DNA of 64,000 bases. Source: Pseudomonas sp. FP2309. GTDB taxonomy: Bacteria; Pseudomonadota; Gammaproteobacteria; Pseudomonadales; Pseudomonadaceae. The position numbers and the translations under genes are program-made. The DNA is taken from positions 3,649,501 through 3,713,500 of the forward strand of contig NZ_CP117439.1 in assembly GCF_030687575.1 (NCBI RefSeq), read 5' to 3'. Under the pieces are notes generated by a model. The model saw only the letters and a program-made list of their open reading frames with translations, was not told the origin of the DNA and made no database searches. Each line of letters begins with the position of its first letter. Positions within the stretch are counted from its first letter, which is position 1. This document shows, piece by piece, positions 17,664-27,416 of this stretch.

Positions 17664-17731
17664 CTATCGGGTCAAAGAAGCTTGACGCTTGCTTTGTGCT
17701 CCAAGGCGTTCAGTGGGCCTTGAGGCAGATA

Positions 17732-17808
17732 TGGCGCAGCGGACGGGACTCGAACCCGCGACCCCCGGCGTGACAGGCCGGTATTCTAACCGACTGAACT
17801 ACCGCTGC
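17732..17808 (-). tRNA. tRNA-Asp (anticodon GTC), copy 1
   Basis: A 77-base tRNA with encoded CCA. The anticodon loop CTGTCAC sits on a CCGGC stem, and acceptor GCAGCGG pairs with CCGCTGC. Identical to the copy at 17914. Confidence 0.96.
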
Positions 17809-17913
17809 GTATCGCTTGACCAGTTGAGCGAAAACCGCCAACCGTCTTTAAACATCTGATCGATCAACCTTGGCTGTTCGATCTCAGGCCCGATACATCG
17901 AACCTGGAAAATA

Positions 17914-17990
17914 TGGCGCAGCGGACGGGACTCGAACCCGCGACCCCCGGCGTGACAGGCCGGTATTCTAACCGACTGAACTACCGCTGC
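17914..17990 (-). tRNA. tRNA-Asp (anticodon GTC), copy 2
   Basis: Same 77-base sequence as copy 1, separated from it by about 105 bases of unrelated spacer, so the tRNA itself is a tandem duplicate. Confidence 0.96.
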
Positions 17991-18045
17991 GCGTCGGTGC
18001 AACCTATAAAGTTGCGTCTTGCCCTGGGGCAAAACTCTCAAGAAG

Positions 18046-18121
18046 TGGTGGGTGATGACGGGATCGAACCGCCGACCCTCTGCTTGTAAGGCAGATGCTC
18101 TCCCAGCTGAGCTAATCACCC
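18046..18121 (-). tRNA. tRNA-Val (anticodon TAC)
   Basis: A 76-base tRNA with encoded CCA. Anticodon loop CTTACAA on a TCTGC/GCAGA stem; acceptor GGGTGAT pairs with ATCACCC. It is the first gene of the minus-strand tRNA cluster. Confidence 0.95.
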
Positions 18122-18228
18122 TTTGCTTCGTTGAGGCCGCGAAATTTACGCAGGTAACGGACCTAAGTCAATAGCCCGCTTGAAGTTTTTCTAAAAAAGA
18201 CAAAATTGCTTCAAGACGCCTGCACGCC

Positions 18229-19008
18229 CTACTCGCTGTAAATCATCTTCTTGCTCATGCCACCGTCCACCACAAACTCCTGCCCGGTCACAAAGCCCGC
18301 CTGACGCGACAGCAGCCACGCCACCATCGCCGCCACGTCCTCGACCGTACCCACCCTGCCCGCCGGATGCTGGGCATGATCGGCATCGGTCAGTGGCTCG
18401 GCGCGGCGCGCGGCCGGATCACGTGCATCGATCCAACCCGGGCTGACCGCATTGACCCGTACTTCAGGTCCGAGGCTGATGGCCAACGCGTGCGTCAGCG
18501 CCAACAAGCCGCCCTTACTCGCCGCGTAGGCCTCGGTATCCGGCTCGGATTGACCGGCGCGGGTCGACGCCAGGTTGACGATCGCACCACCATGGGCCCG
18601 CAGGTACGGCGCGCAGTGCTTGGCCAGCAACATCGGCCCACTGAGGTTCACCGCCAGCACACGATTCCAGTAAGCCAGATCGAGGCTTTCCAGGGTGCTG
18701 TTACGCGGGTCGGCCACCGCCGCATTACATACCAGCGCATCCAGACGCCCGAATTGCCCAAGCACTTCGGCGACGCCTGCGGCAACTTGTTTTTCGTCGG
18801 CCACGTCCATGGTGATAAACCAGGCGTTCTCACCCAGCACCTTGGACACCTGGGATCCGCGCTGGCGATCCAGATCAGCCAACACCACTTGCCAGCCTTC
18901 ACTGACCAGCCACGCGGCAACGCCCAGACCAATGCCCCGCGCAGCGCCCGTCACCAGCGCGACGCGCCCGTTACTGGCCGTTGCGGCCTCCAGTGACCAT
19001 TCAATCAC
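18229..19008 (-). CDS. Short-chain dehydrogenase/reductase
   Basis: A 259-residue classical SDR. The NAD(P) motif [12 protein letters not shown] lies at about 20-31, NAA at about 95-97 and the catalytic YAASK near 160, with Ser in NLASTRAG. The aspartate in VLADLDRQ suggests NAD(H). It overlaps the metZ stop by four bases and is the last gene of the purF-metZ-SDR stretch, a conserved Pseudomonas order. Substrate unknown; the neighbourhood does not by itself imply methionine metabolism. Confidence 0.88.
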   Translation of the reverse strand: MIEWSLEAATASNGRVALVTGAARGIGLGVAAWLVSEGWQVVLADLDRQRGSQVSKVLGENAWFITMDVADEKQVAAGVAEVLGQFGRLDALVCNAAVADPRNSTLESLDLAYWNRVLAVNLSGPMLLAKHCAPYLRAHGGAIVNLASTRAGQSEPDTEAYAASKGGLLALTHALAISLGPEVRVNAVSPGWIDARDPAARRAEPLTDADHAQHPAGRVGTVEDVAAMVAWLLSRQAGFVTGQEFVVDGGMSKKMIYSE

Positions 19009-20216
19009 AAGGCCGCCAACCCGCGAGCCAGGTCCGCCTGCAAGTCAGTCACGTCTTCCAGACCCACAGCGACGCGGATCAGACTGTCACGGATACCGGC
19101 CGCTTCACGCTCCTGCGGCGCCAGGCGCCCATGGGACGTGGTACCTGGGTGGGTAATGGTGGTTTTACTGTCGCCCAGGTTGGCAGTGATCGAGATCAGG
19201 CGCGTCGCATCGATAAAGCGCCAGGCGCCCTCCTTGCCACCCTTGACCTCAAAGCTCACCACCGCACCGAAGCCGCGCTGCTGACGCTGGGCCAGTTCGT
19301 GCTGCGGATGGCTCTTGAGGCCGGCGTAGTGGACTTTTTCGATACCGTCCTGCTGCTCCAGCCACTCGGCCAGGGCCTGGGCGTTGGCGCAATGGACTTT
19401 CATACGCAGGCTGAGGGTTTCCAGGCCTTTGAGGAAGATCCAAGCGTTGAACGGGCTCAAGGTCGGGCCGGCGGTGCGCAGGAAGCCCACCACTTCCTTC
19501 ATCTGCTCGGCGCGACCGGCAACCACGCCCCCCATGCAACGGCCCTGGCCGTCGATGAACTTGGTCGCCGAGTGCACAACGACGTCCGCACCCAGCTTCA
19601 GCGGCTGTTGCAGGGCAGGCGTGCAGAAGCAGTTATCGACCACCAGCATCGCGCCCTTCGCGTGGGCAACTTCCGACAACGCGGCGATGTCCACCAACTC
19701 GGCCAGCGGGTTGGACGGCGACTCGACGAACAGCAATTTGGTATTGGCTTTGATCGCCGCGTCCCAGCCGGACAGGTCCGCCAGGGGCACGTAGTCCACT
19801 TCGATACCGAAGCGCTTGAAGTACTTCTCGAACAGGCTGATGGTCGAGCCGAACACGCTGCGCGACACTAACACGTGGTCGCCGGCACTGCACAGGCTCA
19901 TTACCACAGCCATGATCGCCGCCATGCCGGTGGCCGTTGCCACCGCCTGCTCAGCGCCTTCCAGGGCCGCGATACGCTCTTCGAACGCACGCACGGTCGG
20001 GTTGGTGTAGCGCGAATACACGTTGCCCGGCACTTCGCCAGCAAACCGTGCAGCCGCATCAGCCGCGGTACGGAACACGTAGCTGGAGGTGAAGAACATC
20101 GGATCGCCGTGCTCACCTTCCGGGGTGCGGTGCTGGCCGGCGCGCACAGCCAGGGTATCGAAAGCCACGCCATCGAGGTCGCTGTCCAACCGACCGGCAT
20201 CCCATTCCTGACTCAT
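19005..20216 (-). CDS. metZ: O-succinylhomoserine sulfhydrylase
   Basis: A 403-residue PLP enzyme of the Cys/Met metabolism family. It makes homocysteine directly from O-succinylhomoserine and sulfide, the methionine route used by Pseudomonas. The PLP lysine is in [18 protein letters not shown] (about residue 212), with [22 protein letters not shown] near the N-terminus. AAGGAG precedes the ATG at 20216. A hairpin between purF and metZ (20253-20276) suggests that part of its transcription is independent. Confidence 0.93.
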   Translation of the reverse strand: MSQEWDAGRLDSDLDGVAFDTLAVRAGQHRTPEGEHGDPMFFTSSYVFRTAADAAARFAGEVPGNVYSRYTNPTVRAFEERIAALEGAEQAVATATGMAAIMAVVMSLCSAGDHVLVSRSVFGSTISLFEKYFKRFGIEVDYVPLADLSGWDAAIKANTKLLFVESPSNPLAELVDIAALSEVAHAKGAMLVVDNCFCTPALQQPLKLGADVVVHSATKFIDGQGRCMGGVVAGRAEQMKEVVGFLRTAGPTLSPFNAWIFLKGLETLSLRMKVHCANAQALAEWLEQQDGIEKVHYAGLKSHPQHELAQRQQRGFGAVVSFEVKGGKEGAWRFIDATRLISITANLGDSKTTITHPGTTSHGRLAPQEREAAGIRDSLIRVAVGLEDVTDLQADLARGLAAL

Positions 20217-20252
20217 GCTGCCACTCCTTACTCGAATTCTTTATTTAAGATA

Positions 20253-20276
20253 CAAAACCGGCCCCTCAGGGCCGGT
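20253..20276 (-). terminator. Terminator-like hairpin after purF
   Basis: On the minus strand ACCGGCCC-TGAG-GGGCCGGT followed by TTTTG. It lies between purF and metZ and may partly end the cvpA-purF transcript. Confidence 0.7.
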
Positions 20277-20282
20277 GGTTAC

Positions 20283-21788
20283 TCAGTTGTTATACAGATC
20301 GATGATCGCACTGACCGCCTGGGTCTTGATCTTCGACGAGTCGTTACGTGCCTGCTCGATTTTGTTCAGGTAGGCCTCGTCGACGTCTCCGGTCACGTAC
20401 TTGCCGTCGAACACGGCACAGTCGAACTGCTCGATCTTGATCTTGCCACCGCCCACCGCTTCGATCAGGTCCGACAGGTCCTGGTAGATCAGCCAGTCGG
20501 CGCCGATCAGGTCAGCCACATCCTGGGTGGTGCGGTTGTGGGCGATCAGTTCGTGGGCGCTCGGCATGTCGATACCGTACACGTTCGGGTAACGCACGGC
20601 GGGAGCTGCGGAACAGAAGTAAACGTTCTTCGCACCCGCTTCACGGGCCATCTGGATGATCTGCTTGCACGTAGTGCCGCGCACGATGGAGTCATCCACC
20701 AGCATCACGTTCTTGCCGCGGAACTCCAGCTCAATGGCGTTGAGCTTCTGACGCACTGATTTCTTGCGTGCAGCCTGGCCAGGCATGATGAAGGTACGGC
20801 CGATGTAGCGGTTCTTCACGAAGCCTTCGCGGAACTTGACGCCCAGATGGTTCGCCAATTCCAGCGCAGCGGTGCGGCTGGTGTCCGGGATCGGGATCAC
20901 CACGTCGATATCATGCTCAGGGCGCTCGCGCAGGATCTTGTCGGCGAGCTTTTCGCCCATCCGCAGGCGCGCCTTGTACACCGAAACACCGTCGATGATC
21001 GAATCCGGACGCGCCAGGTAGACGTGTTCGAAGATGCAAGGGGTGAGTTTCGGCGCTACAGCGCACTGACGGGTGTGCAGCTTGCCATCTTCGGTGATGT
21101 ACACCGCTTCGCCCGGCGCGAGGTCACGGATCAGGGTGAAGCCCAGCACGTCCAGGGACACGCTTTCGGAAGCGATCATGTACTCGACGCCTTCGTCGGT
21201 GTGACGCTGACCAAACACGATCGGACGAATGCCATGCGGATCGCGGAAACCGACGATACCGTAACCGGTGATCATCGCCACCACGGCATAACCACCGACA
21301 CAACGGTTGTGCACGTCGATCACGGCGGCAAACACGTCTTCTTCGGTCGGCTGCAGCTTGCCGCGCTGGGCCAGTTCGTGTGCGAACACGTTAAGCAGCA
21401 CTTCCGAGTCGGAACTGGTGTTGACGTGGCGCAGGTCAGATTCGTAGATCTCCTTGGCCAGTTGTTCAACGTTGGTCAGGTTACCGTTATGCGCCAGGGT
21501 GATGCCGTAAGGCGAGTTGACGTAAAACGGTTGAGCTTCGGCCGACGTCGAGCTGCCAGCGGTCGGATAACGCACATGGCCAATACCCATGTGCCCGACC
21601 AGGCGCTGCATGTGACGCTGATGGAACACGTCACGTACCAGACCATTATCCTTGCGCAGGAATAACCGGCCGTCGTGGCTGGTCACAATACCGGCAGCGT
21701 CCTGGCCGCGGTGCTGGAGGACGGTTAGCGCGTCATACAGCGCCTGATTGACGTTCGACTTACCGACGATACCGACGATGCCACACAT
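20283..21788 (-). CDS. purF: Amidophosphoribosyltransferase
   Basis: A 501-residue enzyme for the first step of purine synthesis (PRPP plus glutamine to phosphoribosylamine). The start at 21788 is chosen because it places the N-terminal nucleophile Cys directly after Met (MCGIVGIVG); AGGGG lies eight bases upstream. The glutamine amidotransferase domain covers about 1-240. The phosphoribosyltransferase domain carries [17 protein letters not shown] (PRPP loop). It follows cvpA, the classical cvpA-purF arrangement. Confidence 0.96.
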   Translation of the reverse strand: MCGIVGIVGKSNVNQALYDALTVLQHRGQDAAGIVTSHDGRLFLRKDNGLVRDVFHQRHMQRLVGHMGIGHVRYPTAGSSTSAEAQPFYVNSPYGITLAHNGNLTNVEQLAKEIYESDLRHVNTSSDSEVLLNVFAHELAQRGKLQPTEEDVFAAVIDVHNRCVGGYAVVAMITGYGIVGFRDPHGIRPIVFGQRHTDEGVEYMIASESVSLDVLGFTLIRDLAPGEAVYITEDGKLHTRQCAVAPKLTPCIFEHVYLARPDSIIDGVSVYKARLRMGEKLADKILRERPEHDIDVVIPIPDTSRTAALELANHLGVKFREGFVKNRYIGRTFIMPGQAARKKSVRQKLNAIELEFRGKNVMLVDDSIVRGTTCKQIIQMAREAGAKNVYFCSAAPAVRYPNVYGIDMPSAHELIAHNRTTQDVADLIGADWLIYQDLSDLIEAVGGGKIKIEQFDCAVFDGKYVTGDVDEAYLNKIEQARNDSSKIKTQAVSAIIDLYNN

Positions 21789-21828
21789 GCGACGCAACCC
21801 CTACTTAATGAATCTTGACTGAACACTC

Positions 21829-22386
21829 TTACTGAGGCGTTTTGGCCGGCAAGAGGTGTTCCTTGAACGGAAGATCAGCGGGTACGCTGATTCCGCTGGC
21901 CAGCCACTGACTGCTCCACCCCAATATGAGGTTCTTGGACCAGTCTGCAACCAATAGAAACTTTGGCACGAGTACCGACTCCTGCCACCACGCATCCTGC
22001 TGTACCGGCCCCAGGCTCAACAGCCCGACTGCCACGACCACCAGCAACGCGCCACGCGCGGCACCAAAAGCCATGCCCAGAAATCGATCGGTCCCGGAGA
22101 GGCCGGTGACACGTATCAACTCGCCAATAAGATAATTGACCATTGCCCCCACCAGCAGCGTGGCGATGAACATGATGGCGCAGCCCGCGATGACGCGGGC
22201 CGAAGGTGTTTCGATGTATCCGGCCAGATAGACCGACAATGAACCGCCGAACATCCAGGCTACGACTCCTGCGATGATCCAAGTCAGCAACGACAGTGCT
22301 TCTTTTACGAAGCCGCGGCTTAGACTGATCAAAGCGGAGATGGCGACGATTGCAACGATCGCCCAGTCAACCCAGGTAAATGGCAC
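21829..22386 (-). CDS. cvpA: CvpA family membrane protein
   Basis: A 185-residue inner-membrane protein with four hydrophobic segments (for example WAIVAIVAISALISLSRGFV). It begins with the CvpA signature FTWVDWAIVAI and has GFVKEALSL. In E. coli CvpA was found through colicin V production and lies upstream of purF, as here; its biochemical role remains unclear. The start is GTG at 22386. The hydrophilic C-terminus (about 145-185) is poorly conserved. Confidence 0.92.
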   Translation of the reverse strand: MPFTWVDWAIVAIVAISALISLSRGFVKEALSLLTWIIAGVVAWMFGGSLSVYLAGYIETPSARVIAGCAIMFIATLLVGAMVNYLIGELIRVTGLSGTDRFLGMAFGAARGALLVVVAVGLLSLGPVQQDAWWQESVLVPKFLLVADWSKNLILGWSSQWLASGISVPADLPFKEHLLPAKTPQ

Positions 22387-22522
22387 GTTAGAGCCTACGG
22401 ACGGATAAGGCGGCGCATTTTAGCAGAGCGTCGGGCTGTCGGTAAGCGGTGTTTGCGGCTGCTTTGCAAATCAATAGTTTGGGACGAGCGAATCCGATCT
22501 CAACCCCACCACAAAACCAAAA

Positions 22523-22608
22523 TGGGAGGGGCTCGCCTCCGATAGCGGCGGATCAGTCATTCATCCGTCGACTGTCACACCACCACCGAGGGCGAGCGCC
22601 CTCCCACA
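22523..22608. repeat. REPIN-like inverted REP pair
   Basis: Two REP-type palindromes in inverted orientation: TGGGAGGGGCTCGCCTCCGA (22523-22542) and, about 45 bases on, the reverse-oriented AGGGCGAGCGCCCTCCCACA (ending 22608). Arrangement and sequence fit the REP doublets (REPINs) that are abundant between genes in P. fluorescens genomes and mobilised by RAYT transposases. No RAYT gene is in the window. Confidence 0.7.
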
Positions 22609-22632
22609 CGCGCACCGAGTGATCGGCTTGAA

Positions 22633-23286
22633 TCAGCCGCGCTCGGGCTGGAAGCGGGTCACGAACCCCTTAAGATTCTGCTGACGATCCAGCAGGTCGC
22701 GCAGGCGATCCGCCTCGGCGCGCTCGATCAGCGGCCCAATAAATACCCGGTTCTTGCCATCGGCACTGCGGATATAAGCGTTGTAGCCCTGGGCGCGCAG
22801 CTTCTTCTGCAAAGCGTCGGCGCCTTCGCGATTGCCCAGGCTGGCGACCTGGATCGACCAACTGATCGGTAAACCATTCGGGTCGATCCGGCTCTGCCCC
22901 ACATCCGGCTTGCCCGGCGCAGCAGGCTGCGGTGCAACCGGCTTGGGCGCAGGTGTCGGCACAACGGGCTTGGCAGCCACGGCAGGTGCAGGCTTGACCA
23001 CCGGCACGCTTGGTTGCACCGGCATCGACGGCGCCTGTTGCGCAGCCACTTCCTCATCGGTCGGCACCGGCTCTTCCTCGGGCAGGGCCTGGGGCTCAGG
23101 CACCACCACCGGCTCGACCTGCACCTGCGGCACCGCCGGGGCCTGCGGCGCTGCCGGAGCCTCGACGACAACCTGGCGCTGCTCATCCTGACGGGAAAAC
23201 AACATCGGCAGGAAAATCACCGCCAACGCCACCAGGACCAGAGCCCCAACCATTCGCTGCTTGTATGCGCTATCCAGTAATGCCAT
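22633..23286 (-). CDS. SPOR-domain cell division protein (DedD-like)
   Basis: A 217-residue protein starting [30 protein letters not shown]: a short cytoplasmic tail, one membrane anchor, a Pro/Val/Ala-rich linker (about 45-130) and a C-terminal SPOR domain (about 140-215; WSIQVASLGNREGADALQKKLRAQGYNAYI). This is the DedD layout, which targets septal peptidoglycan. The start at 23286 overlaps the folC end by 17 bases. It lies in the accD-folC-dedD-cvpA-purF order known from enterobacteria and pseudomonads. Confidence 0.88.
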   Translation of the reverse strand: MALLDSAYKQRMVGALVLVALAVIFLPMLFSRQDEQRQVVVEAPAAPQAPAVPQVQVEPVVVPEPQALPEEEPVPTDEEVAAQQAPSMPVQPSVPVVKPAPAVAAKPVVPTPAPKPVAPQPAAPGKPDVGQSRIDPNGLPISWSIQVASLGNREGADALQKKLRAQGYNAYIRSADGKNRVFIGPLIERAEADRLRDLLDRQQNLKGFVTRFQPERG

Positions 23287-24577
23287 GTGCAGCTTCCTCC
23301 GTGGAGCGCCGGGCCAACCACTCGAGCGCCTCGGCAACACAATAAAATGATCCGAACAACAGAATCTCGTCCTCGGCCGTGGCTACTGCGCACTGCGCTT
23401 CAAGAGCCGCCGTGACGCTTGCATACGACGCCACCATTGCACCAAGGTTCTGCAACGCCACCTGCAACTCAGCCGCCGGACGACTGCGCGACGTATCCAG
23501 CGGCGCGACCGCCCAAGCCTGAACGCAGCCCAACAATGGCGCAACCACACCGTCCAAGTCCTTGTCCGCCAACAAACCGAACACCGCCAGGCGACGCCCG
23601 ACCGGGGGCGTATGCGCCAAACGCCGCGCCAGGTAGTTGGCTGCATGGGGGTTATGCCCCACGTCGAGCAACAGGTTCAGACGCTTGCCTTGCCACTCGA
23701 ACGCCCGACGATCCAGGCGTCCGACCACCCGGGTCGCCAGCAAGGTCGCGACAATCTGCTCGGCGTTCCACGGCAGGCCCAGCAACAGATAGGCTTGCAG
23801 CGCGAGCGCGGCGTTTTCCATCGGCAGGTTGAGCAAGGGCAAATCGCGCAGCTCGACGAGCTGGCCGTGCGCATCGCGCCCACGCCATTGCCAGTGCTGC
23901 TCGCCGATCTCAAGGTCGAATTCGCGCCCGCGCAAAAAGAACGGGCAGTCCAACTCACGCACCTTGTCCAGCAACGGCGGTGGCGGGTCCAGGTCGCCGC
24001 ACAGCGCCGGCTTGCCCTGACGGAAGATCCCGGCCTTTTCGTAGGCAACAGATTCGCGGGTATCGCCCAGATAATCAGCATGGTCCACGCCGATGCTGGT
24101 GACCAGCGCCAGGTCCGCATCCACCACATTCACCGTATCCAGACGCCCACCCAGGCCCACTTCCAGCACGACCACATCCAGTTGCGCACGCTCGAACAGC
24201 CAGAACGCCGCCAGAGTGCCCATTTCGAAGTAAGTCAGGGAAGTGTCGCCGCGGCCGGCATCCAGTGCGGCAAAGGCTTCGCAGAGTTGCTCGTCAGTGG
24301 CTTCGACGCCATTGAGCTGCACCCGCTCGTTGTAGCGCAGCAGGTGCGGCGAGCTGTACACGCCCACTTTCAGCCCTTGGGCTTGCAGCAGCGCAGCGAC
24401 AAAAGCGCAGGTAGAGCCTTTGCCGTTGGTGCCGGTCACCGTGATCACACGCGGTGCCGGCTGGCCCAACCCGAGGCGGGCCGCTACCTGTTGCGAGCGC
24501 TCCAGGCCCATGTCGATGGCGGACGGATGCAACTGCTCAAGGTAGGCGAGCCACTCGCCCAGGGTACGTTGGGTCAT
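23270..24577 (-). CDS. folC: Folylpolyglutamate/dihydrofolate synthase
   Basis: A 435-residue Mur-ligase-fold enzyme. It joins glutamate to dihydropteroate and adds glutamates to folates. ATP-binding motif [14 protein letters not shown] (about 43-56), the middle-domain signature [26 protein letters not shown] and DVGHNPHAA are intact. Start overlaps the accD stop (ATGA), so it is translationally coupled. Confidence 0.95.
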   Translation of the reverse strand: MTQRTLGEWLAYLEQLHPSAIDMGLERSQQVAARLGLGQPAPRVITVTGTNGKGSTCAFVAALLQAQGLKVGVYSSPHLLRYNERVQLNGVEATDEQLCEAFAALDAGRGDTSLTYFEMGTLAAFWLFERAQLDVVVLEVGLGGRLDTVNVVDADLALVTSIGVDHADYLGDTRESVAYEKAGIFRQGKPALCGDLDPPPPLLDKVRELDCPFFLRGREFDLEIGEQHWQWRGRDAHGQLVELRDLPLLNLPMENAALALQAYLLLGLPWNAEQIVATLLATRVVGRLDRRAFEWQGKRLNLLLDVGHNPHAANYLARRLAHTPPVGRRLAVFGLLADKDLDGVVAPLLGCVQAWAVAPLDTSRSRPAAELQVALQNLGAMVASYASVTAALEAQCAVATAEDEILLFGSFYCVAEALEWLARRSTEEAAHGITG

Positions 24578-25494
24578 AGGTTCGCAGGCACCGGCGGCAC
24601 GACGATTGGCTCGACTTTAGGCGCGACGTACACCGGCGTCGGCAGGCCCATCATTTGCGCCAGCAGGCTACCCAGACGTGGACGCAGCTCGCTACGCGGG
24701 ATAATCAGGTCGATCGCACCGTGCTCCAGCAGGAACTCGCTGCGCTGGAAGCCTTCGGGCAGCTTTTCGCGAACGGTCTGCTCGATCACGCGCGGACCGG
24801 CAAAGCCGATCAGGGCCTTCGGTTCGCCGACGATCACGTCGCCCAGCATCGCCAGGCTTGCAGAAACGCCGCCGTAGACAGGGTCGGTCAAGACAGAGAT
24901 AAACGGAATGCCTTCTTCGCGCAGACGCGCCAGTACCGCAGAGGTCTTGGCCATTTGCATCAGGGAGATCAAGGCTTCCTGCATGCGCGCACCGCCGGAA
25001 GCGGCGAAGCAGATCATCGGGCAACGGTTTTCCAGGGCGTAGTTGGCGGCGCGAACAAAGCGCTCACCGACGATGGCGCCCATGGAGCCGCCCATAAAGG
25101 AGAACTCGAACGCCGACACAACAACAGGCATGCCCAGCAGCTTGCCGCTGACGGAGATCAACGCGTCCTTCTCACCGGTCTGCTTTTGCGCAGCGGTCAG
25201 ACGGTCCTTGTACTTCTTGCCGTCGCGGAACTTGAGACGGTCAACCGGCTCCAGGTCAGCGCCCAGCTCTTGACGGCCATCGGCATCGAGGAAGATATCG
25301 ATGCGCGCACGGGCGCCGATACGCATGTGGTGGTTGCACTTAGGGCAAACGTCCAGGGTCTTTTCCAGCTCCGGGCGGTACAGCACCGCGTCGCAGGAAG
25401 GGCACTTGTGCCACAGACCTTCAGGAACCGAGCTTTTTTTCACCTCGGAACGCATGATCGAAGGGATCAGTTTGTCTACTAACCAGTTGCTCAT
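24574..25494 (-). CDS. accD: Acetyl-CoA carboxylase, carboxyltransferase subunit beta
   Basis: A 306-residue subunit of the first enzyme of fatty acid synthesis. It partners AccA to transfer carboxyl from biotin to acetyl-CoA. The start at 25494 gives [13 protein letters not shown], typical of AccD, so the earlier ATG at 25527 is rejected. The N-terminal C4 zinc finger is CPSCDAVLY...CPKCNHH (about 41-66). The crotonase-like domain has [23 protein letters not shown]. Confidence 0.95.
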   Translation of the reverse strand: MSNWLVDKLIPSIMRSEVKKSSVPEGLWHKCPSCDAVLYRPELEKTLDVCPKCNHHMRIGARARIDIFLDADGRQELGADLEPVDRLKFRDGKKYKDRLTAAQKQTGEKDALISVSGKLLGMPVVVSAFEFSFMGGSMGAIVGERFVRAANYALENRCPMICFAASGGARMQEALISLMQMAKTSAVLARLREEGIPFISVLTDPVYGGVSASLAMLGDVIVGEPKALIGFAGPRVIEQTVREKLPEGFQRSEFLLEHGAIDLIIPRSELRPRLGSLLAQMMGLPTPVYVAPKVEPIVVPPVPANL

Positions 25495-25739
25495 GCTTTC
25501 TTTCTCCAGTACCGGTGGCTTGAACACAGCCCCGCGTATGCCCTTGAGCTAAATTCATATGTGGCGATGACACAGAGTAGACGGGGTCAGACGTTCGACC
25601 TGCCATTTCCAGCCTGTATCCTCAGCCTTCCAGACAACCTGCCAGCGCAGGGTTGCCACTTCTGTTTCCAGGCCACCCACAGGCGGCGCCGGGCTGTTTT
25701 ACACAGTGGTAGTTATGGACGGCGGCAGACTGCCAGCCG

Positions 25740-26372
25740 TCACATCCCCGCACCGCTGTTGCGCACTGCATGCATGAACGCGTGAATCTTGCCGTGATCC
25801 TTGATGCCTTTGCCCTGCTCCACTCCACCGCTGACATCCACCGCATACGGGCGAACCTGCTCGATGGCCGCCGCGACATTCGCGGGGGTGAGCCCACCAG
25901 CCAGGATGATCGGTTTGCTAAGCCCCTCGGGAATCAGCGACCAATCGAATGCCTCACCCGTGCCCCCCGGCACACCTTCGACATAAGTATCGAGCAGAAT
26001 CCCGCGCGCGCCGCCATAAGCGGCACAGGCGGCGGCGATATCATCCCCGGCCTTGACGCGAAGCGCCTTGATGTACGGGCGCTGATAGCTTTCGCATTCG
26101 TCGGGACTTTCATCGCCATGAAACTGCAGCAGGTCCAGCGCTACAGCATCCAGGGTTTCGTTGAGCTCGCAACGGCTGGCGTTGACGAACAAGCCCACGG
26201 TGGTCACAAAGGGCGGCAGCGCGGCGATGATCGCCCGCGCCTGCAACACATTCACCGCCCGCGGACTCTTGGCATAAAACACCAGGCCGATCGCATCCGC
26301 ACCCGCCTCGACTGCCGCCAGCGCGTCTTCTATGCGGGTAATCCCGCAAATCTTGCTGCGAACGGCTGACAT
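25740..26372 (-). CDS. trpF: Phosphoribosylanthranilate isomerase
   Basis: A 210-residue TIM-barrel enzyme of tryptophan synthesis. [11 protein letters not shown] supplies the catalytic Cys8-type residue, and the C-terminal phosphate-binding part is [14 protein letters not shown]...AVDVSSGVE-like (here [20 protein letters not shown]). Catalytic Asp is in [20 protein letters not shown]. It stands downstream of truA and upstream of accD, away from trpAB, as in other pseudomonads. The gap of 245 bases to accD holds no gene that I can support. Confidence 0.95.
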   Translation of the reverse strand: MSAVRSKICGITRIEDALAAVEAGADAIGLVFYAKSPRAVNVLQARAIIAALPPFVTTVGLFVNASRCELNETLDAVALDLLQFHGDESPDECESYQRPYIKALRVKAGDDIAAACAAYGGARGILLDTYVEGVPGGTGEAFDWSLIPEGLSKPIILAGGLTPANVAAAIEQVRPYAVDVSGGVEQGKGIKDHGKIHAFMHAVRNSGAGM

Positions 26373-26435
26373 GTGGTGAAAACCTCAGGAGTATGCCGAG
26401 AAAGTCCCGGATGGTAACAAAAGCTTTTAAGGGCG

Positions 26436-27260
26436 TCAGCCGCCAAGTTCGCTGAAGCCGGTGAGGAAGTGCGGCCCGATAAAGCGTTCCGGCAATTCGA
26501 ACTCGTCACGGTACTCCACGTCCACCAGATACAGGCCAAACGGGTGAGCCGTCACCCCACCGGTACGACGAATGCGACTCTCCAGCACTTCTTTGGCCCA
26601 CTCCACGGGACGCTCGCCGGTACCGATGGTCATCAACACGCCGGCGATGTTACGCACCATGTGATGCAGGAACGCGCCGGCGCGGATGTCCAGCACAATC
26701 ATCTTGCCGTGGCGGGTCACCCGCAGGTGATGGACCTCCTTGATCGGCGACTTGGCCTGGCACTGGCCGGCACGGAACGCACTGAAGTCATGCACGCCCA
26801 CCAGATGCTGCGCAGCCTCGGCCATGCGCTCTGCATCCAAGGGGCGGTGGTTCCAGGTGATTTCTTCGTTAAGGTGCGCCGGACGGATCTGGTCGTTATA
26901 GATCACATAGCGGTAACGCCGGGCAATCGCCTTGAAGCGCGCATGGAAATGCGCAGGCATCACCTTGGCCCAAGTGACGCTGACGTCATGGGGCAAATTG
27001 ATATTGGCGCCCATGACCCACGCCTTCATCGTGCGTTCGGCCTGGGTATCAAAATGCACCACTTGGCCACACGCATGAACCCCGGCGTCGGTGCGCCCGG
27101 CGCACATCAGCGAGACCGGTGAATCGGCAACCTTGGACAGGGCCTTCTCCAGGGTTTCCTGCACCGTCAGCACGCCCGACGCCTGGCGCTGCCAGCCGCG
27201 ATAGCGCGAGCCTTTGTATTCCACGCCCAGGGCGATGCGGTAAAAGCCTGCGGCCGCCAT
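26436..27260 (-). CDS. truA: tRNA pseudouridine(38-40) synthase
   Basis: A 274-residue enzyme that makes pseudouridine at tRNA positions 38-40. The catalytic Asp lies in MCAGRTDAGVHACGQVVHFD. RIALGVEYKGSRYRGWQRQ is the N-terminal signature and RAGAFLHHMVRNIAGVLM the C-terminal one. I use the ATG at 27260, which fits family length. A longer form from TTG 27317 is possible, and neither start has a strong ribosome site. Confidence 0.93.
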   Translation of the reverse strand: MAAAGFYRIALGVEYKGSRYRGWQRQASGVLTVQETLEKALSKVADSPVSLMCAGRTDAGVHACGQVVHFDTQAERTMKAWVMGANINLPHDVSVTWAKVMPAHFHARFKAIARRYRYVIYNDQIRPAHLNEEITWNHRPLDAERMAEAAQHLVGVHDFSAFRAGQCQAKSPIKEVHHLRVTRHGKMIVLDIRAGAFLHHMVRNIAGVLMTIGTGERPVEWAKEVLESRIRRTGGVTAHPFGLYLVDVEYRDEFELPERFIGPHFLTGFSELGG

Positions 27261-27416
27261 TTCGGCGGCCGCGTTATCTATATTTGCCAAGAACTGAGAG
27301 CCTGATGAGTTGCGCAAAGGCGGCCATTATAGAGCGACACGCCGCAGACGCCATGGGTGGGTGTGTATAAGGCAAAACGGCGACCCGAAGGCCGCCGCAG
27401 CGTCAGTTACCGGGTT

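Noticed and set aside
17732..18121. tRNA cluster as a genomic-island attachment site
   Set aside because: No integrase gene and no partial tRNA repeat at a distance were seen in the window.
23612..24877. A 421-codon plus-strand ORF opposite folC
   Set aside because: Shadow of folC with no recognisable protein features.
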